The notes: generated by a model not told the origin, from the sequence alone. 64,000 nt of DNA from Pseudanabaena minima (GCF_051131155.1 NZ_CP159508.1:4650001-4714000); one strand, 5' to 3'; numbered from the stretch's first letter, positions 26,911 through 35,099 are shown. Numbers and translations: made by a program.

Positions 26911-27738
26911 CTATAGTTTCGACTTGAGTACCTCTTCACTCAACGCAACCCACTGAGCAACATCAAGATCCTCGGCTCTCACCTGTCCATTAATTCCCAT
27001 TGATTCCAAAATCAAAACTAAGCGATCGCGATCTATTTCCGAAATTAAATTGTTCCGGAGCATTTTGCGTTTAGCCGCAAAACCAAGTGTGAGTAAGCGA
27101 TCTAAGAATTTAGGATCACTTGCAGATGTAACTGGTGGACGCGGAATAATGCGGACAACTGCCGAGTTAACTTTGGGGGGTGGATAGAAAGCGGTTGCAG
27201 GAACATCACAGATAAACTGACATTCTGCCAGATATTGAATCTTAACGCTGAGGGCGTTGTAGGCTTTATGTCCTGCCTTTGCTGCTAAGCGATCGCCGAT
27301 TTCCTTTTGGACTAATAAAACAATTTGTTCAAACTGCTGCACTGGTTCCGCGAGAGTTCCCAACAGTTTTTTGAGAATTTCGCCTGTAATGTTGTAAGGA
27401 ATATTCGCAATTACTTTGTTAGTATGCTCGGGAAGTGGAATCTCCAGAATGCTCCCTTCAATTAATTGAAAATTCTTTTGTGTCATGGTCTTGCGAAGCT
27501 TTTCGCAAAGATCCCAATCAATTTCCACAGCAGTCAAGGATTCAACCAACGGCAACAGTAACCGAGTGAGATTACCAGTTCCAGGACCAATTTCTAAAAT
27601 GCGATCGCTTGGTTTCAATTGCCCCGCCCGCAAAATTTTATTCAGCACATCATCGCTTCGTAACCAATGCTGTCCAAATTGTTTGCGAGGGCGAATAGTT
27701 TTGCTAGGGACATAGATAGGTTTGTCGGGATTGGTCAT
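26911..27738 (-). CDS. rsmA: 16S rRNA (adenine1518-N6/adenine1519-N6)-dimethyltransferase
   Basis: About 275 aa from ATG 27738 (also called KsgA). SAM-binding motif LEIGPGTGNLTRLL, catalytic NIPYNITGEIL, and the end region AAKRKMLRNNL are intact; the family front KQFGQHWL is at residue 20. It dimethylates two adenines in helix 45 of 16S rRNA during late 30S assembly. An in-frame ORF reaches 27792, but that extension lies in a palindrome and does not belong to the family, so ATG 27738 is chosen. Confidence 0.95.
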   Translation of the reverse strand: MTNPDKPIYVPSKTIRPRKQFGQHWLRSDDVLNKILRAGQLKPSDRILEIGPGTGNLTRLLLPLVESLTAVEIDWDLCEKLRKTMTQKNFQLIEGSILEIPLPEHTNKVIANIPYNITGEILKKLLGTLAEPVQQFEQIVLLVQKEIGDRLAAKAGHKAYNALSVKIQYLAECQFICDVPATAFYPPPKVNSAVVRIIPRPPVTSASDPKFLDRLLTLGFAAKRKMLRNNLISEIDRDRLVLILESMGINGQVRAEDLDVAQWVALSEEVLKSKL

Positions 27739-27757
27739 TGCGATCGCACAAGTAGAT

Positions 27758-27806
27758 CCAAATTTGCAAGGTTGCGCCCCGAAGGGGCGCAACCTTGCAA
27801 ATTTGG
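27758..27806. repeat. 49-bp palindrome, loop GAA, between divergent genes
   Basis: Perfect 23-bp arms closed by GCCCC-GAA-GGGGC. It fills most of the 80 bp between the rsmA start (27738, minus) and the acetyltransferase start (27819, plus). Being between two gene starts, it cannot be their terminator. Confidence 0.9.
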
Positions 27807-27818
27807 GGTAATTTATTA

Positions 27819-28463
27819 GTGATAATAACTGAGAATCATCAAATTATTTTCGCTAAGCCGTTAGCGCTGAATGTGCCAAGCCCATCTCCTTCGTTTACAA
27901 TTCGTCACGCTAGTTCTAGAGATGTTGGGCATGTATCCGATATCTTGACGGAGAGCTTTTATCGGAATACCGATCACCCAGTTAACTTTTTACAGCGATG
28001 CTTTACAGACTTGGTATATCCGCTTTTGCGCTACGGCATCATGCTTGATCTCAGTAGTCGTTTTGGTGATAAAACACCTTGCTACGCTTGTCTTGTGGCT
28101 ACCCATCCTGTTAATAAATTTCAAGCGATCGCATCTTTAGAAATTTGTATGCGTTACGTACCTGTCAAAAACTATCGAGAATTTTGGTTAGGTCGTGAAA
28201 TGCAGCAATATCCCTATGTGTTTAACCTAGCAGTACATCCACAATGGCGGCGGCGTGGCGTAGCCAAACAACTCTTGCTAGCAGCAGAGCAAACCGTAAA
28301 ACAATGGGGATTTTCGCGGTTGTATATGCATGTACTTGAGGACAATCAACCTGCGCGTAGTCTATATGATCACATCGGTTATCAACTACATAGCCAAGAA
28401 GCTACTATAAATTATTGGCTACTAGGAAGACCCAGAAAATTTTTACTACAAAAACGATTCTAA
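27819..28463 (+). CDS. GNAT-family N-acetyltransferase
   Basis: About 214 aa from GTG 27819; a TTG at 27795 is a weaker alternative inside the palindrome. The acetyl-CoA binding motif is FNLAVHPQWRRRGVAKQLL (V/I-x-x-x-x-R-x-x-G-x-A), followed by LYMHVLEDNQPARSLYDHIG, as in RimI-like enzymes. The substrate cannot be told; RimI-type members acetylate protein N-termini. Divergent from rsmA. Confidence 0.85.
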   Translation: MIITENHQIIFAKPLALNVPSPSPSFTIRHASSRDVGHVSDILTESFYRNTDHPVNFLQRCFTDLVYPLLRYGIMLDLSSRFGDKTPCYACLVATHPVNKFQAIASLEICMRYVPVKNYREFWLGREMQQYPYVFNLAVHPQWRRRGVAKQLLLAAEQTVKQWGFSRLYMHVLEDNQPARSLYDHIGYQLHSQEATINYWLLGRPRKFLLQKRF

Positions 28464-28490
28464 ATTTTTTTCTAAACATTTTAAAAATAC

Positions 28491-28553
28491 GTGAGTTCGA
28501 TATAGCCATTTGCGTCGTGCGAAGCACGACGCAAATGGCTATATCGAACTCAC
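28491..28553. repeat. 63-bp palindrome, loop GAA (longest perfect arms in the window)
   Basis: Thirty-bp arms, perfect, closed by CGTGC-GAA-GCACG. It lies 28 bp after the acetyltransferase stop in a 449-bp gene-free stretch (28464-28912) that also holds the two following palindromic elements. Confidence 0.9.
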
Positions 28554-28587
28554 ATTAAAAATACTCATCTCGGCTTCGCGCAACTAA

Positions 28588-28677
28588 TCCCTTCCCAGTC
28601 AAGAAATAGCGTTGCGGGGCAAAGCACCGCAACGCTATTTCTTGGTTTTATATGTCTATTGCTTCACTGGGAAGGGA
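28588..28677. repeat. Nested palindromic element, copy 2 (ends TCCCTTCCCAGT)
   Basis: The outer 12-bp inverted repeat TCCCTTCCCAGT / ACTGGGAAGGGA matches copy 1 at 5362-5458. The inner palindrome (28601-28643) has 17-bp arms and a 9-nt loop. Both copies share the order outer repeat, inner stem, TTTA-rich spacer, outer repeat; the inner arms differ by complementary changes. Confidence 0.85.
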
Positions 28678-28703
28678 GTAGCACAGTAATTGTCGATCAA
28701 ACA

Positions 28704-28761
28704 AACCACAAAATTTTTTGAAAGTGTTGCTTTGCAAAGGCTTTCAAAAAATTTTGTGGTT
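28704..28761. repeat. 58-bp stem-loop, 21-bp arms
   Basis: Arms AACCACAAAATTTTTTGAAAG and its complement are perfect; the loop is 16 nt. The inner TTTTGAAAG is shared with 5285-5323, and both are neighbours of the TCCCTTCCC-type element. Confidence 0.8.
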
Positions 28762-28912
28762 GGAGTGTAAAAGCAACGCGCTGTAGTGCTGCCATAGTGA
28801 TGTCTTTCAATGTTTAGACAAAATGTTTAGACAATGCCAAACTGCCAAACTTGGAGATCAAGTTACAATGTTGTTGTGCTGAAATAATTTATCAGGAGTA
28901 CATCTGCCAACT

Positions 28913-29347
28913 ATGACCATCGTAACCGATATCGCTACCCCTACGGATCTCAATCCTAGTGAGAGAGAGCAAGACCAAAGCTATCAAATAGCGCAAGCAG
29001 CCGCGATCGCTGCGGATGATCGCAAGGGAGAAAATATCGTTTTGCTAGCGATCGGTGAAGTGTCGAGTTTGGCGGAGTATTTTGTCATTGCATCGGGATT
29101 TTCTAAGGCGCAAGTACGAGCGATCGCGGATATGGCTGAAGAATCAATCTTTGAAAAATTTGGACGTAAGCCTAGAAATATTGCAGGAGAGCAAGATGGC
29201 ACATGGATTTTGCTAGATTACGGTGATGTGATCGTCCATGCAATGATGGATCGCGAACGTGAATACTATGACCTAGAAGCATTTTGGGGTCATGCACCGA
29301 AGCTAGAAGTGTTTTTACCAGAGCCTGAACTAGAGCAATCAGCTTAA
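28913..29347 (+). CDS. rsfS: Ribosome silencing factor RsfS (Iojap family)
   Basis: 144 aa. The RsfS domain is visible from residue 22: QIAQAAAIAADDRKGENIVL, SLAEYFVIASGFSKAQVRAI, and WILLDYGDVIVHAMMDRERE, ending YYDLEAFWGHAPKLEV. RsfS binds ribosomal protein uL14 and keeps the 50S subunit from joining 30S under starvation. The first 20 residues are variable, as usual. ATG 28913 is used. Confidence 0.94.
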   Translation: MTIVTDIATPTDLNPSEREQDQSYQIAQAAAIAADDRKGENIVLLAIGEVSSLAEYFVIASGFSKAQVRAIADMAEESIFEKFGRKPRNIAGEQDGTWILLDYGDVIVHAMMDREREYYDLEAFWGHAPKLEVFLPEPELEQSA

Positions 29348-29414
29348 TTTGAAAACCCTTACGGGGTTTGTTTTTTGATTCACCAAAGTCTTTCACACTT
29401 TCGTGAATTGGTGT
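29346..29414. repeat. Partial MITE-like element, inverted relative to copies A and B
   Basis: Read on the minus strand: ACACCAATTCACGAAAGTGT, then CTTTGGTGAATCAAAA, then CAAACCCCGTAAGGGTTTT. This matches the left two-thirds of the elements at 6482 and 33705. The second palindrome of the element is absent; an unrelated palindrome follows at 29421. Confidence 0.7.
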
Positions 29415-29420
29415 AAACCT

Positions 29421-29475
29421 ATCAAAAACAAAAAGTAGAGTCACGCCAAGCGTGACTCTACTTTTTGTTTTTGAT
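29421..29475. repeat. 55-bp palindrome, loop CAA
   Basis: Perfect 26-bp arms closed by CACGC-CAA-GCGTG, between rsfS and ftrV on the plus strand. T-rich outer arm makes termination of rsfS plausible. Confidence 0.88.
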
Positions 29476-29542
29476 GTTAATTAACACATCAGACAAGCGA
29501 TAATTGATAAATCTCGTTTACATTTGGACATATTAGAATTTT

Positions 29543-29767
29543 ATGAAGGTTGGCGATCGCGTTCGTGTCAAAACAGCATTAAATGTTTTCCATCATCCTG
29601 AACACAAAGGTAAATCCTTCGATATAGCAGGAATGGAAGGCGAAATTGTCCGTGTGCATACGGAGTGGAATGGTCGCCCGATCAGTCCCAACTATCCCTA
29701 TGAGGTGAGATTTACACCAAAATTTGTAACCCATTTAGGCGATCACGAAATAGAATCAATTAGTTAA
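29543..29767 (+). CDS. ftrV: Ferredoxin-thioredoxin reductase, variable (alpha) chain
   Basis: 74 aa, the usual length for the cyanobacterial variable chain. It forms an SH3-like barrel: KVGDRVRVKTALNVFHHPEH, then FDIAGMEGEIVRVHTEWNGR and YEVRFTPKFVTHLGDHEIE. FtrV pairs with the catalytic [4Fe-4S] subunit FtrC (encoded elsewhere) to pass electrons from ferredoxin to thioredoxin in the light. Confidence 0.94.
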   Translation: MKVGDRVRVKTALNVFHHPEHKGKSFDIAGMEGEIVRVHTEWNGRPISPNYPYEVRFTPKFVTHLGDHEIESIS

Positions 29768-29769
29768 GG

Positions 29770-29822
29770 TTGCAAGAATTTACAAAAGACTGGCTTAGCC
29801 AGTCTTTTGTAAATTCTTGCAA
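29770..29822. repeat. 53-bp palindrome, loop TTA
   Basis: Perfect 25-bp arms closed by CTGGC-TTA-GCCAG, starting two bases after the ftrV stop codon. Confidence 0.88.
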
Positions 29823-29854
29823 TCTGAATAAATCGCTACCATTGGTTTGTATAT

Positions 29855-30877
29855 ATGGAAGCAACAATTTTCAGCATTGTCTTTGCGCTCTTGAGTGGTA
29901 CTTATATCTATCGTTCCTTTCGGATCATCGAAGAAGGTCAGATCGCACTGGTTGAGAGATTTGGGAAGTATCAAAAGACAATGGAACCGGGGATCAACAT
30001 TGTTCTGCCGTTTATAGATCGTGTCTCCTTGACTAAAAGCTCTCGTGAGCAGGTATTAGAGCTTCCCCCACAGCCTTGCATGACCTCTGATAATGTTAGT
30101 GTCAATGTTAGTGGTGCAATGTATTGGCAAATTGCTGACCTGCAAAAAGCTCGCTACAACATTGAAAATGTCGATCAGTCTTTACAAATCTCTCTTTCAA
30201 CCCAAATCCAAACTCAAATTGGTCGCTGTGAACTAGACAATATTATCGGTGGACAGGAGCGGATTAACGCTGAAATTTTAACTGGCATTTCTGGTGATAC
30301 CCAAGACTGGGGAATCAATGTCCTGCGCGTCAGACTAGGCGAAATCACGATTCCAAATTCTGTACTTCAGTCAATGGAAAAACAAAAGGCAGCCGAGATC
30401 GAGAAAAAGGCTATGATTTCGCTATCTGAAGGTGTGAAGACTTCAGAAATTACCAAGGCTGAAGCCGAAGCTCGCTCTAATCGCGTATTAGCCGAATCAG
30501 AGCGTCAAGTGCAGCTAGAACAAACTGAGGCGATGGCTCTGTCAATTGAGCGGATTGCTAATGCGATCGCCAAGCATCCCAATGGCAAGGAAGCAGTACA
30601 GTATTTGTTAGCCCAAAAATATCTAGAAATGGGACAGGCGATTGGTGAAAGTCCCAGCAGCAAAGTTTTATTTATGGACCCAGATTCCATCCCTGCGGCG
30701 CTTCAATCGTTATTGGCGATGACTGATCGCAAAATCCCTGAAAAAATAAATGATCAGATCACTAAAAAACCTTTTGGTGAAAGTTCAAATATTTCACCCA
30801 CATTACGCAATTTACCTGAGCTTAAGCCATTTAACTCACAACTAGATAGTGAAAAGGGTGATCCCAGTACTAATTAA
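29855..30877 (+). CDS. SPFH/band-7 (stomatin-prohibitin) membrane protein
   Basis: 340 aa. One N-terminal membrane helix (TIFSIVFALLSGTYIYRSF) precedes the SPFH domain: IEEGQIALVERFGKYQKTME, PGINIVLPFIDRV and VSVNVSGAMYWQIAD. A long charged coiled coil (about 180-240, KAEAEARSNRVLAESERQ) and a variable tail follow. It resembles the QmcA/stomatin group that forms membrane oligomers and often controls a membrane protease or channel. No NfeD partner gene is adjacent. Confidence 0.88.
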   Translation: MEATIFSIVFALLSGTYIYRSFRIIEEGQIALVERFGKYQKTMEPGINIVLPFIDRVSLTKSSREQVLELPPQPCMTSDNVSVNVSGAMYWQIADLQKARYNIENVDQSLQISLSTQIQTQIGRCELDNIIGGQERINAEILTGISGDTQDWGINVLRVRLGEITIPNSVLQSMEKQKAAEIEKKAMISLSEGVKTSEITKAEAEARSNRVLAESERQVQLEQTEAMALSIERIANAIAKHPNGKEAVQYLLAQKYLEMGQAIGESPSSKVLFMDPDSIPAALQSLLAMTDRKIPEKINDQITKKPFGESSNISPTLRNLPELKPFNSQLDSEKGDPSTN

Positions 30878-30937
30878 AGAACCAGATTTTTTGTGGTGCG
30901 GCTCCGCTGCGCCACAAAAAATCTGGTTCTTTAATTA
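30871..30937. repeat. 67-bp stem-loop, 26-bp arms, containing the SPFH stop codon
   Basis: Arms begin TAATTAAAGAACCAGATTTT and are perfect; the TAA stop at 30875-30877 is part of the left arm. The loop TGCGGCTCCGCTGCG can itself pair (GCGGCTCCGC). Confidence 0.85.
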
Positions 30938-31076
30938 AATCGCAGAATCCTTACGGAGAAATTTTTTAAAAACTTAAAGTGCTGTAAGCAAGTAATCGTT
31001 ACAAAAAGTGCAACAGACGACAATCCTAAAATTTGGGCAGTTATACTGATCCAAACTTTAGGTTAATCAGAAAGCT

Positions 31077-32000
31077 ATGCAGTCCTTGAAGTTACCTTTT
31101 GCGATGCCGCGATCGCTTGCCAGATTGTTCACTTTTGGCATTGCTCCTTTCAGAGATGCCCGTGATTATCAGATTCTATTTCTATCAGTTTTTTTGTTAT
31201 TAGGGGTTAGCACCCGTGATTGGTCACTGAAACCGCTCGCGATTGCTCTTACTTTTGTGACTTGTTGGTTAACCCAAATATGCATGATATCGATATTTTC
31301 TCCAGCAACGCCACAAAAAAACGAACAAAAAAACGAACGTTGGTTGTCACTTAAAAGCGCCACAATTACCGCATTGGGCTTAAGTTTATTATTACGTTCT
31401 GATAGTTACATGGCGATCGCCTGTGCATCATTTTTAGCGATCGCTAGCAAATTTATCTTCCGCACCAACGGCAAACATTGGTTCAATCCTGCTAACTTCG
31501 GAATCGTCGTTGTTTTACTGCTCGATAGTTTTGTTTGGAATAATCATGCATGGGTTTCTAATGGACAATGGGGTGAAGATAGCTTATATGCCTTGGTATT
31601 TCTTGGTTTAGGCGGCATCGTTCTCAAAAAGGTAGGACGTTGGGATACGAGCGTCATGTTTTTAGTTGCCTATTCTCTGTTAGAAGGACTACGAAATCTT
31701 TGGCTAGGTTGGACTTGGGATGTCTTAGCCCATCGCCTTACTAGTGGCTCTCTGTTGCTGTTTGCCTTATTTATGATTACTGATCCACGTTCTATTCCCA
31801 ATGCGAAAGTGGCGCGATTAATCTGGGCTGTAGCGATCGCCGTTTTAGCTTTCATTTTCCGCAATGTTTTCTTTAACTCTGACGCAATGTTTTATGCGTT
31901 ATTTCTAATTTCACCACTCACCGTTTTATGCGATCGGCTCTGGAATGCACCACGATTCCAATGGCTACCAAAACGCTACAGTGCTTTGCTTTCTAACTAA
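31077..32000 (+). CDS. NQR2/RnfD-family membrane protein
   Basis: 307 aa with nine or ten membrane segments. RnfD/NqrB-type features are FRTNGKHWFNPANFGIVVVL and LFALFMITDPRSIPNAKVAR. In Rnf/Nqr complexes this subunit carries covalent FMN on a Thr in S(G)AT; here that site is not clear. Cyanobacteria have this gene without the other Rnf subunits, and it is followed here by a DUF2330 gene on the same strand, so a distinct two-gene role is likely. Function unproven. Confidence 0.75.
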   Translation: MQSLKLPFAMPRSLARLFTFGIAPFRDARDYQILFLSVFLLLGVSTRDWSLKPLAIALTFVTCWLTQICMISIFSPATPQKNEQKNERWLSLKSATITALGLSLLLRSDSYMAIACASFLAIASKFIFRTNGKHWFNPANFGIVVVLLLDSFVWNNHAWVSNGQWGEDSLYALVFLGLGGIVLKKVGRWDTSVMFLVAYSLLEGLRNLWLGWTWDVLAHRLTSGSLLLFALFMITDPRSIPNAKVARLIWAVAIAVLAFIFRNVFFNSDAMFYALFLISPLTVLCDRLWNAPRFQWLPKRYSALLSN

Positions 32001-32049
32001 ACCCAATATTAGTGGCAGCACGAAGTGCCAATACTAATGTTGGGTTTAG
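31997..32049. repeat. Imperfect palindrome CTAAACCCAA...TTGGGTTTAG
   Basis: Stem of about 21 bp with one mismatch and a 2-nt bulge, loop around GCACGAAG. The RnfD-like stop codon is in the left arm. It belongs to the AAACCC group and shows arm decay. Confidence 0.7.
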
Positions 32050-32078
32050 TTATCTATTTAATTTTTAAGGATAGATAC

Positions 32079-33470
32079 ATGAAAAAATTTCTAATTTGGA
32101 TGCGTGTACTTATGAGTACCGCCCTTGCTTGTTTAGTTGTCTTTACCTATTCACCTGCTGTCTTTGCCTTCTGTGGTTTCTATGTGTCCCAAGCTGATGC
32201 CAGTCTATTTAACAAGGCTTCGCAGGTGGTGATTGCCCGTGATGGTAAACGCACTGTTTTAACAATGGCAAATGACTATCAAGGCGATGTAAAAGATTTT
32301 GCGCTGGTTGTGCCAGTACCAGTATTGCTGAAAGAAAAGCAAGTTCGGATTGGTGAGCAGAAGATCATCGATCGCCTTGATTCCTTTAGCGCTCCTCGCT
32401 TAGTCGAGTACTTTGACTCCGATCCCTGTGCTAGATATGAGGCCTATGATCGGGTTAATCTTGGCGGTATAACTAGAGCAAGTGCAGCCCCAATTTCAGA
32501 AGCAAAGGCTCCTCGTGATAATTACCAAGTTACCATCGAAGCTAAGTTTTCAGTTGGAGAATACGATATTCTCATTCTCAGTGCCAAAGAATCCGATGGT
32601 TTGGAAGCTTGGTTGATTGACAATGATTACAAAATTCCTCAAGGTGCAAAAGAGCTACTTCAGCCATATATTCGCCAAAATATGAAGTTCTTTGTGGCTA
32701 AGGTGAATATTGCTGAACTAAGTAAAACAGGTTCTCAATCACTCCGTCCTCTAATGATGGCTTACGAATCGCCAAAATTCATGTTGCCGATCCGTTTAGG
32801 AATGCTCAATGCTAATGGCGATCAGGATTTGCTTGTTTATATTCTCTCGCCGAAGGGACAAGCAGAGGTTGCCAACTATCGTACTATCAAAGTACCTTCT
32901 GATGCTGATATTCCCGTTTATGTGAAGAATGAATTTGGTAATTTCTACAAGTCAATGTTCCAGACTTCCTATAACAAGGAAGGTCGTAAAGTTGCCTTCT
33001 TGGAATATGCATGGGATATGTCAAGTTGTGATCCTTGTTCTGCTGAACCTCTTTCGCAAGAAGAACTTCGCAAGGCGGGTGTATTCTGGATCGGAGCCGC
33101 AGATTCTAGTCAACCTTCAAATCGACGCATTTTGCCTAGACCAATGCCGCCTAGCAATAGTCGAGTCTTTATCACGCGCTTACATATTCGTTATAACCGT
33201 GACAAATTTCCTGAAGACTTAATGTTTAAGGAAACCTCAAATCAGGAGCAGTTTCAAGGACGTTATGTTTTGCGACATGCCTTTAAAGGTGAGATGAATT
33301 GTGACGCAGGCAAAGAATATCAACGATCGCTACGTCCTCGCTTTGAGAAGGAAGCACAAACTTTGGCAAGTCTAACAGGCTGGAACATCGCCGATATTCG
33401 CCGCAAGATGAATATCTCTAGTCTGCCTAATCCTGTAGAAACTCCCTTCTGGGAAAATATCTGGAAATAA
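32079..33470 (+). CDS. DUF2330-domain exported protein
   Basis: About 463 aa from ATG 32079, which has AAGG nine bases upstream. A signal peptide (STALACLVVFTYSPAVFA) is cleaved near AFC. The DUF2330 domain starts FCGFYVSQADASLFNKASQV and continues with VLTMANDYQGDVKDFALVVP and KIIDRLDSFSAPRLVEYFD. The C-terminal half has paired cysteines (DMSSCDPCSAEP, MNCDAG). Likely periplasmic; function unknown. It follows the RnfD-like gene by 78 bp and may act with it. Confidence 0.85.
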   Translation: MKKFLIWMRVLMSTALACLVVFTYSPAVFAFCGFYVSQADASLFNKASQVVIARDGKRTVLTMANDYQGDVKDFALVVPVPVLLKEKQVRIGEQKIIDRLDSFSAPRLVEYFDSDPCARYEAYDRVNLGGITRASAAPISEAKAPRDNYQVTIEAKFSVGEYDILILSAKESDGLEAWLIDNDYKIPQGAKELLQPYIRQNMKFFVAKVNIAELSKTGSQSLRPLMMAYESPKFMLPIRLGMLNANGDQDLLVYILSPKGQAEVANYRTIKVPSDADIPVYVKNEFGNFYKSMFQTSYNKEGRKVAFLEYAWDMSSCDPCSAEPLSQEELRKAGVFWIGAADSSQPSNRRILPRPMPPSNSRVFITRLHIRYNRDKFPEDLMFKETSNQEQFQGRYVLRHAFKGEMNCDAGKEYQRSLRPRFEKEAQTLASLTGWNIADIRRKMNISSLPNPVETPFWENIWK

Positions 33471-33504
33471 TATATCGATCCTAAATGAGTTGTAAGATTT
33501 GGAG

Positions 33505-33545
33505 GATTGTGAGAGTGCGCCCCTTCGCGGCGCACTCTCACAATC
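33505..33545. repeat. 41-bp palindrome GATTGTGAGAGTGCGC
   Basis: Sixteen-bp perfect arms; loop CCCTTCGCG. First of five palindromic elements in the 582-bp gene-free stretch 33471-34052. Confidence 0.82.
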
Positions 33546-33595
33546 TATTTAGGATAGCTATAGCTAGCTATAGTTGGTTATGATCGGTACTAATC

Positions 33596-33656
33596 TTAAA
33601 CCCACATAGTATGAGAATCAGCACAAAGCGCTGATTCTCATACTATGTGGGTTTAA
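33596..33656. repeat. 61-bp palindrome, TTAAACCCAC outer arms
   Basis: Perfect 27-bp arms, loop ACAAAGC. Member of the AAACCC group. Confidence 0.88.
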
Positions 33657-33704
33657 CTTCACTTCAGTTTAACTAATTCTTCTTGTATCTTTCTTGATCC
33701 AGTA

Positions 33705-33807
33705 ATACCAATTCACAAAAGTATAACAACACTTTTGTGAATCAAACATCAAACCTAGTAAGGGGTTTTCAATTAAGAAATTGCTACGCTATTTTTTAAT
33801 TTGGTAT
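33705..33807. repeat. Three-part MITE-like element, copy B
   Basis: Ends ATACCAA and TTGGTAT as in copy A (6482-6584). In between are a TTCACAAAAGT...ACACTTTTGTGAA stem-loop, AAACCTAGTAAGGGGTTTT, and a stem AATTAAGAAATTGC-TAC-GCTATTTTTTAATT with mismatches. Confidence 0.75.
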
Positions 33808-33820
33808 AAGGATTTTATTC

Positions 33821-33854
33821 CAAAACACAAATGGCTACGTTATTTTGTGTTTTG
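33821..33854. repeat. Palindrome ACACAAATGGCTACGTTATTTTGTGT
   Basis: An imperfect relative of the ACAAAATGGC-TAC-GCCATTTTGT stems at 6547 and 10108; right arm has one base more and one change. Confidence 0.65.
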
Positions 33855-33883
33855 TGCAGATGTTGCCAAGTGTATCAAGACAT

Positions 33884-33949
33884 AAAACTCCAAAGAGAGT
33901 TATGCCACTTCGTGCCGCAACTTCATGCCGTAACTCTCTTTGGAGTTTT
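33884..33949. repeat. 66-bp stem-loop, 19-bp arms, 28-nt loop
   Basis: Arms AAAACTCCAAAGAGAGTTA and complement are perfect. The loop has three related ATGCC/GTGCCGCAACTTC blocks. It lies 100 bp upstream of the GAF-GGDEF gene, so it is in or near its promoter or leader. Confidence 0.78.
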
Positions 33950-34052
33950 GATTTTGCCCTAAGATTTTTAGTAGAATTTAGTAGAATTAGATACTCTACT
34001 ACAAATCCTGAAGGTCATTATTTTGTATAACTATGCAAAATAACAAATATCT

Positions 34053-35036
34053 ATGAAAGTCCCAGACTACCCAGAGAATGAAGATGTTCGTGTGGCAACA
34101 CTGCGATCGCTAAGCATTCTCGATACAGAACCAGAAGAACGCTTTGATCGCCTAGCTAGAATCGCCAAGAGACTATTTGGAGTGCCGATCGCCTTAGTCA
34201 GCTTAGTTGATATGAATCGCCAATGGTTTAAATCCTGTCAAGGTTTAGCAGTAACAGAGATGTCACGCGATATATCATTTTGTGGTCATGCCATTTTAGG
34301 TAATGATATTTTTATGATCGCTGACACCTTAGAAGATGAGCGTTTTTACGATAATCCTCTAGTTCTGAATGAGCCAAGAATTCGCTTTTATGCAGGAGTT
34401 CCACTAGTTGTACCTAATGGCATAAAGGTCGGTACACTCTGTTTAATTGACCGAGAACCTCGAATTCTCAGTGATGAAGACCGAGAGTTACTGCGTGATC
34501 TTGGTCAAATGGCGGCTCAAGAACTATCATCCGTACAGTTAGCCACAATTGATGAATTAACTCAAATATCTAATCGACGTGGCTTTAGTGCATTAGCACA
34601 CCATGCGCTAAACCTATGTAAAAGAATGAATAAGCCTGCTTCTCTATTCTTTTTTGATCTAGACTTTTTTAAAGAAATCAACGATCGCTACGGACATGCT
34701 GAAGGCGATAATGCGTTGGTAAATTTCAGTAAAATCTTAAAAGAATCTTTTCGGGAATCAGATGTAGTCGGTAGATTGGGCGGAGATGAATTTGTAGCTT
34801 TATTGACCAATGCTAATCAGACTGAAACACAGCTAATTTTAAATCGCTTAGAACAAGTATTAAAAGACTTTAATAGCAAACAAACAGATCGTGGTTACGA
34901 TATTGTTTACAGCGTTGGCATGGTCGAGTTTGATCCCAGCCGTCATCATTCAATTAATGATCTGTTAGTAGAAGGCGATCGCTTGATGTACGCACAAAAA
35001 CGTGAGAAGCGCTCAAAGGAAGTCATTTCATCGTAG
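34053..35036 (+). CDS. GAF-GGDEF diguanylate cyclase
   Basis: 327 aa. Residues about 10-160 are a GAF domain (ERFDRLARIAKRLFGVPIAL, RDISFCGHAIL, FYAGVPLVVPNGIKVGTLCL). Residues about 165-320 are a GGDEF domain with intact active site LGGDEFVAL and metal Asp in LFFFDLDFFKEINDRYGHAE. An RESD product-inhibition motif precedes GGDEF by five residues, so c-di-GMP feedback is expected. The GAF ligand is not known. An EAL protein that could degrade c-di-GMP is encoded at 50388-51146. Confidence 0.92.
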   Translation: MKVPDYPENEDVRVATLRSLSILDTEPEERFDRLARIAKRLFGVPIALVSLVDMNRQWFKSCQGLAVTEMSRDISFCGHAILGNDIFMIADTLEDERFYDNPLVLNEPRIRFYAGVPLVVPNGIKVGTLCLIDREPRILSDEDRELLRDLGQMAAQELSSVQLATIDELTQISNRRGFSALAHHALNLCKRMNKPASLFFFDLDFFKEINDRYGHAEGDNALVNFSKILKESFRESDVVGRLGGDEFVALLTNANQTETQLILNRLEQVLKDFNSKQTDRGYDIVYSVGMVEFDPSRHHSINDLLVEGDRLMYAQKREKRSKEVISS

Positions 35037-35059
35037 GAGCAATTCATGAATTGCTCCTA
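35034..35059. repeat. 26-bp loopless palindrome at the GGDEF stop codon
   Basis: TAGGAGCAATTCATGAATTG continues to the perfect complement; the TAG stop 35034-35036 is the first codon of the left arm. Confidence 0.8.
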
Positions 35060-35099
35060 CCTTTCGTTCTTCTTCGTCAGTCCTAACTTTTAATTACTT

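Noticed and set aside
27739..27792. N-terminal extension of rsmA
   Set aside because: Residues are read from the palindrome arm and are absent from the family; ATG 27738 is preferred.
28464..28912. CRISPR array in the palindrome-rich gap
   Set aside because: The palindromes have different sequences and no regular spacer length; no direct-repeat periodicity.
31077..32000. A complete Rnf or Nqr complex
   Set aside because: Only the D/B-type membrane subunit is present; no RnfC, G, E or A gene is adjacent.
33845..34030. ORF of 61 codons before the GGDEF gene
   Set aside because: It lies through two stem-loops, has no family match and ends at the promoter area of the next gene.
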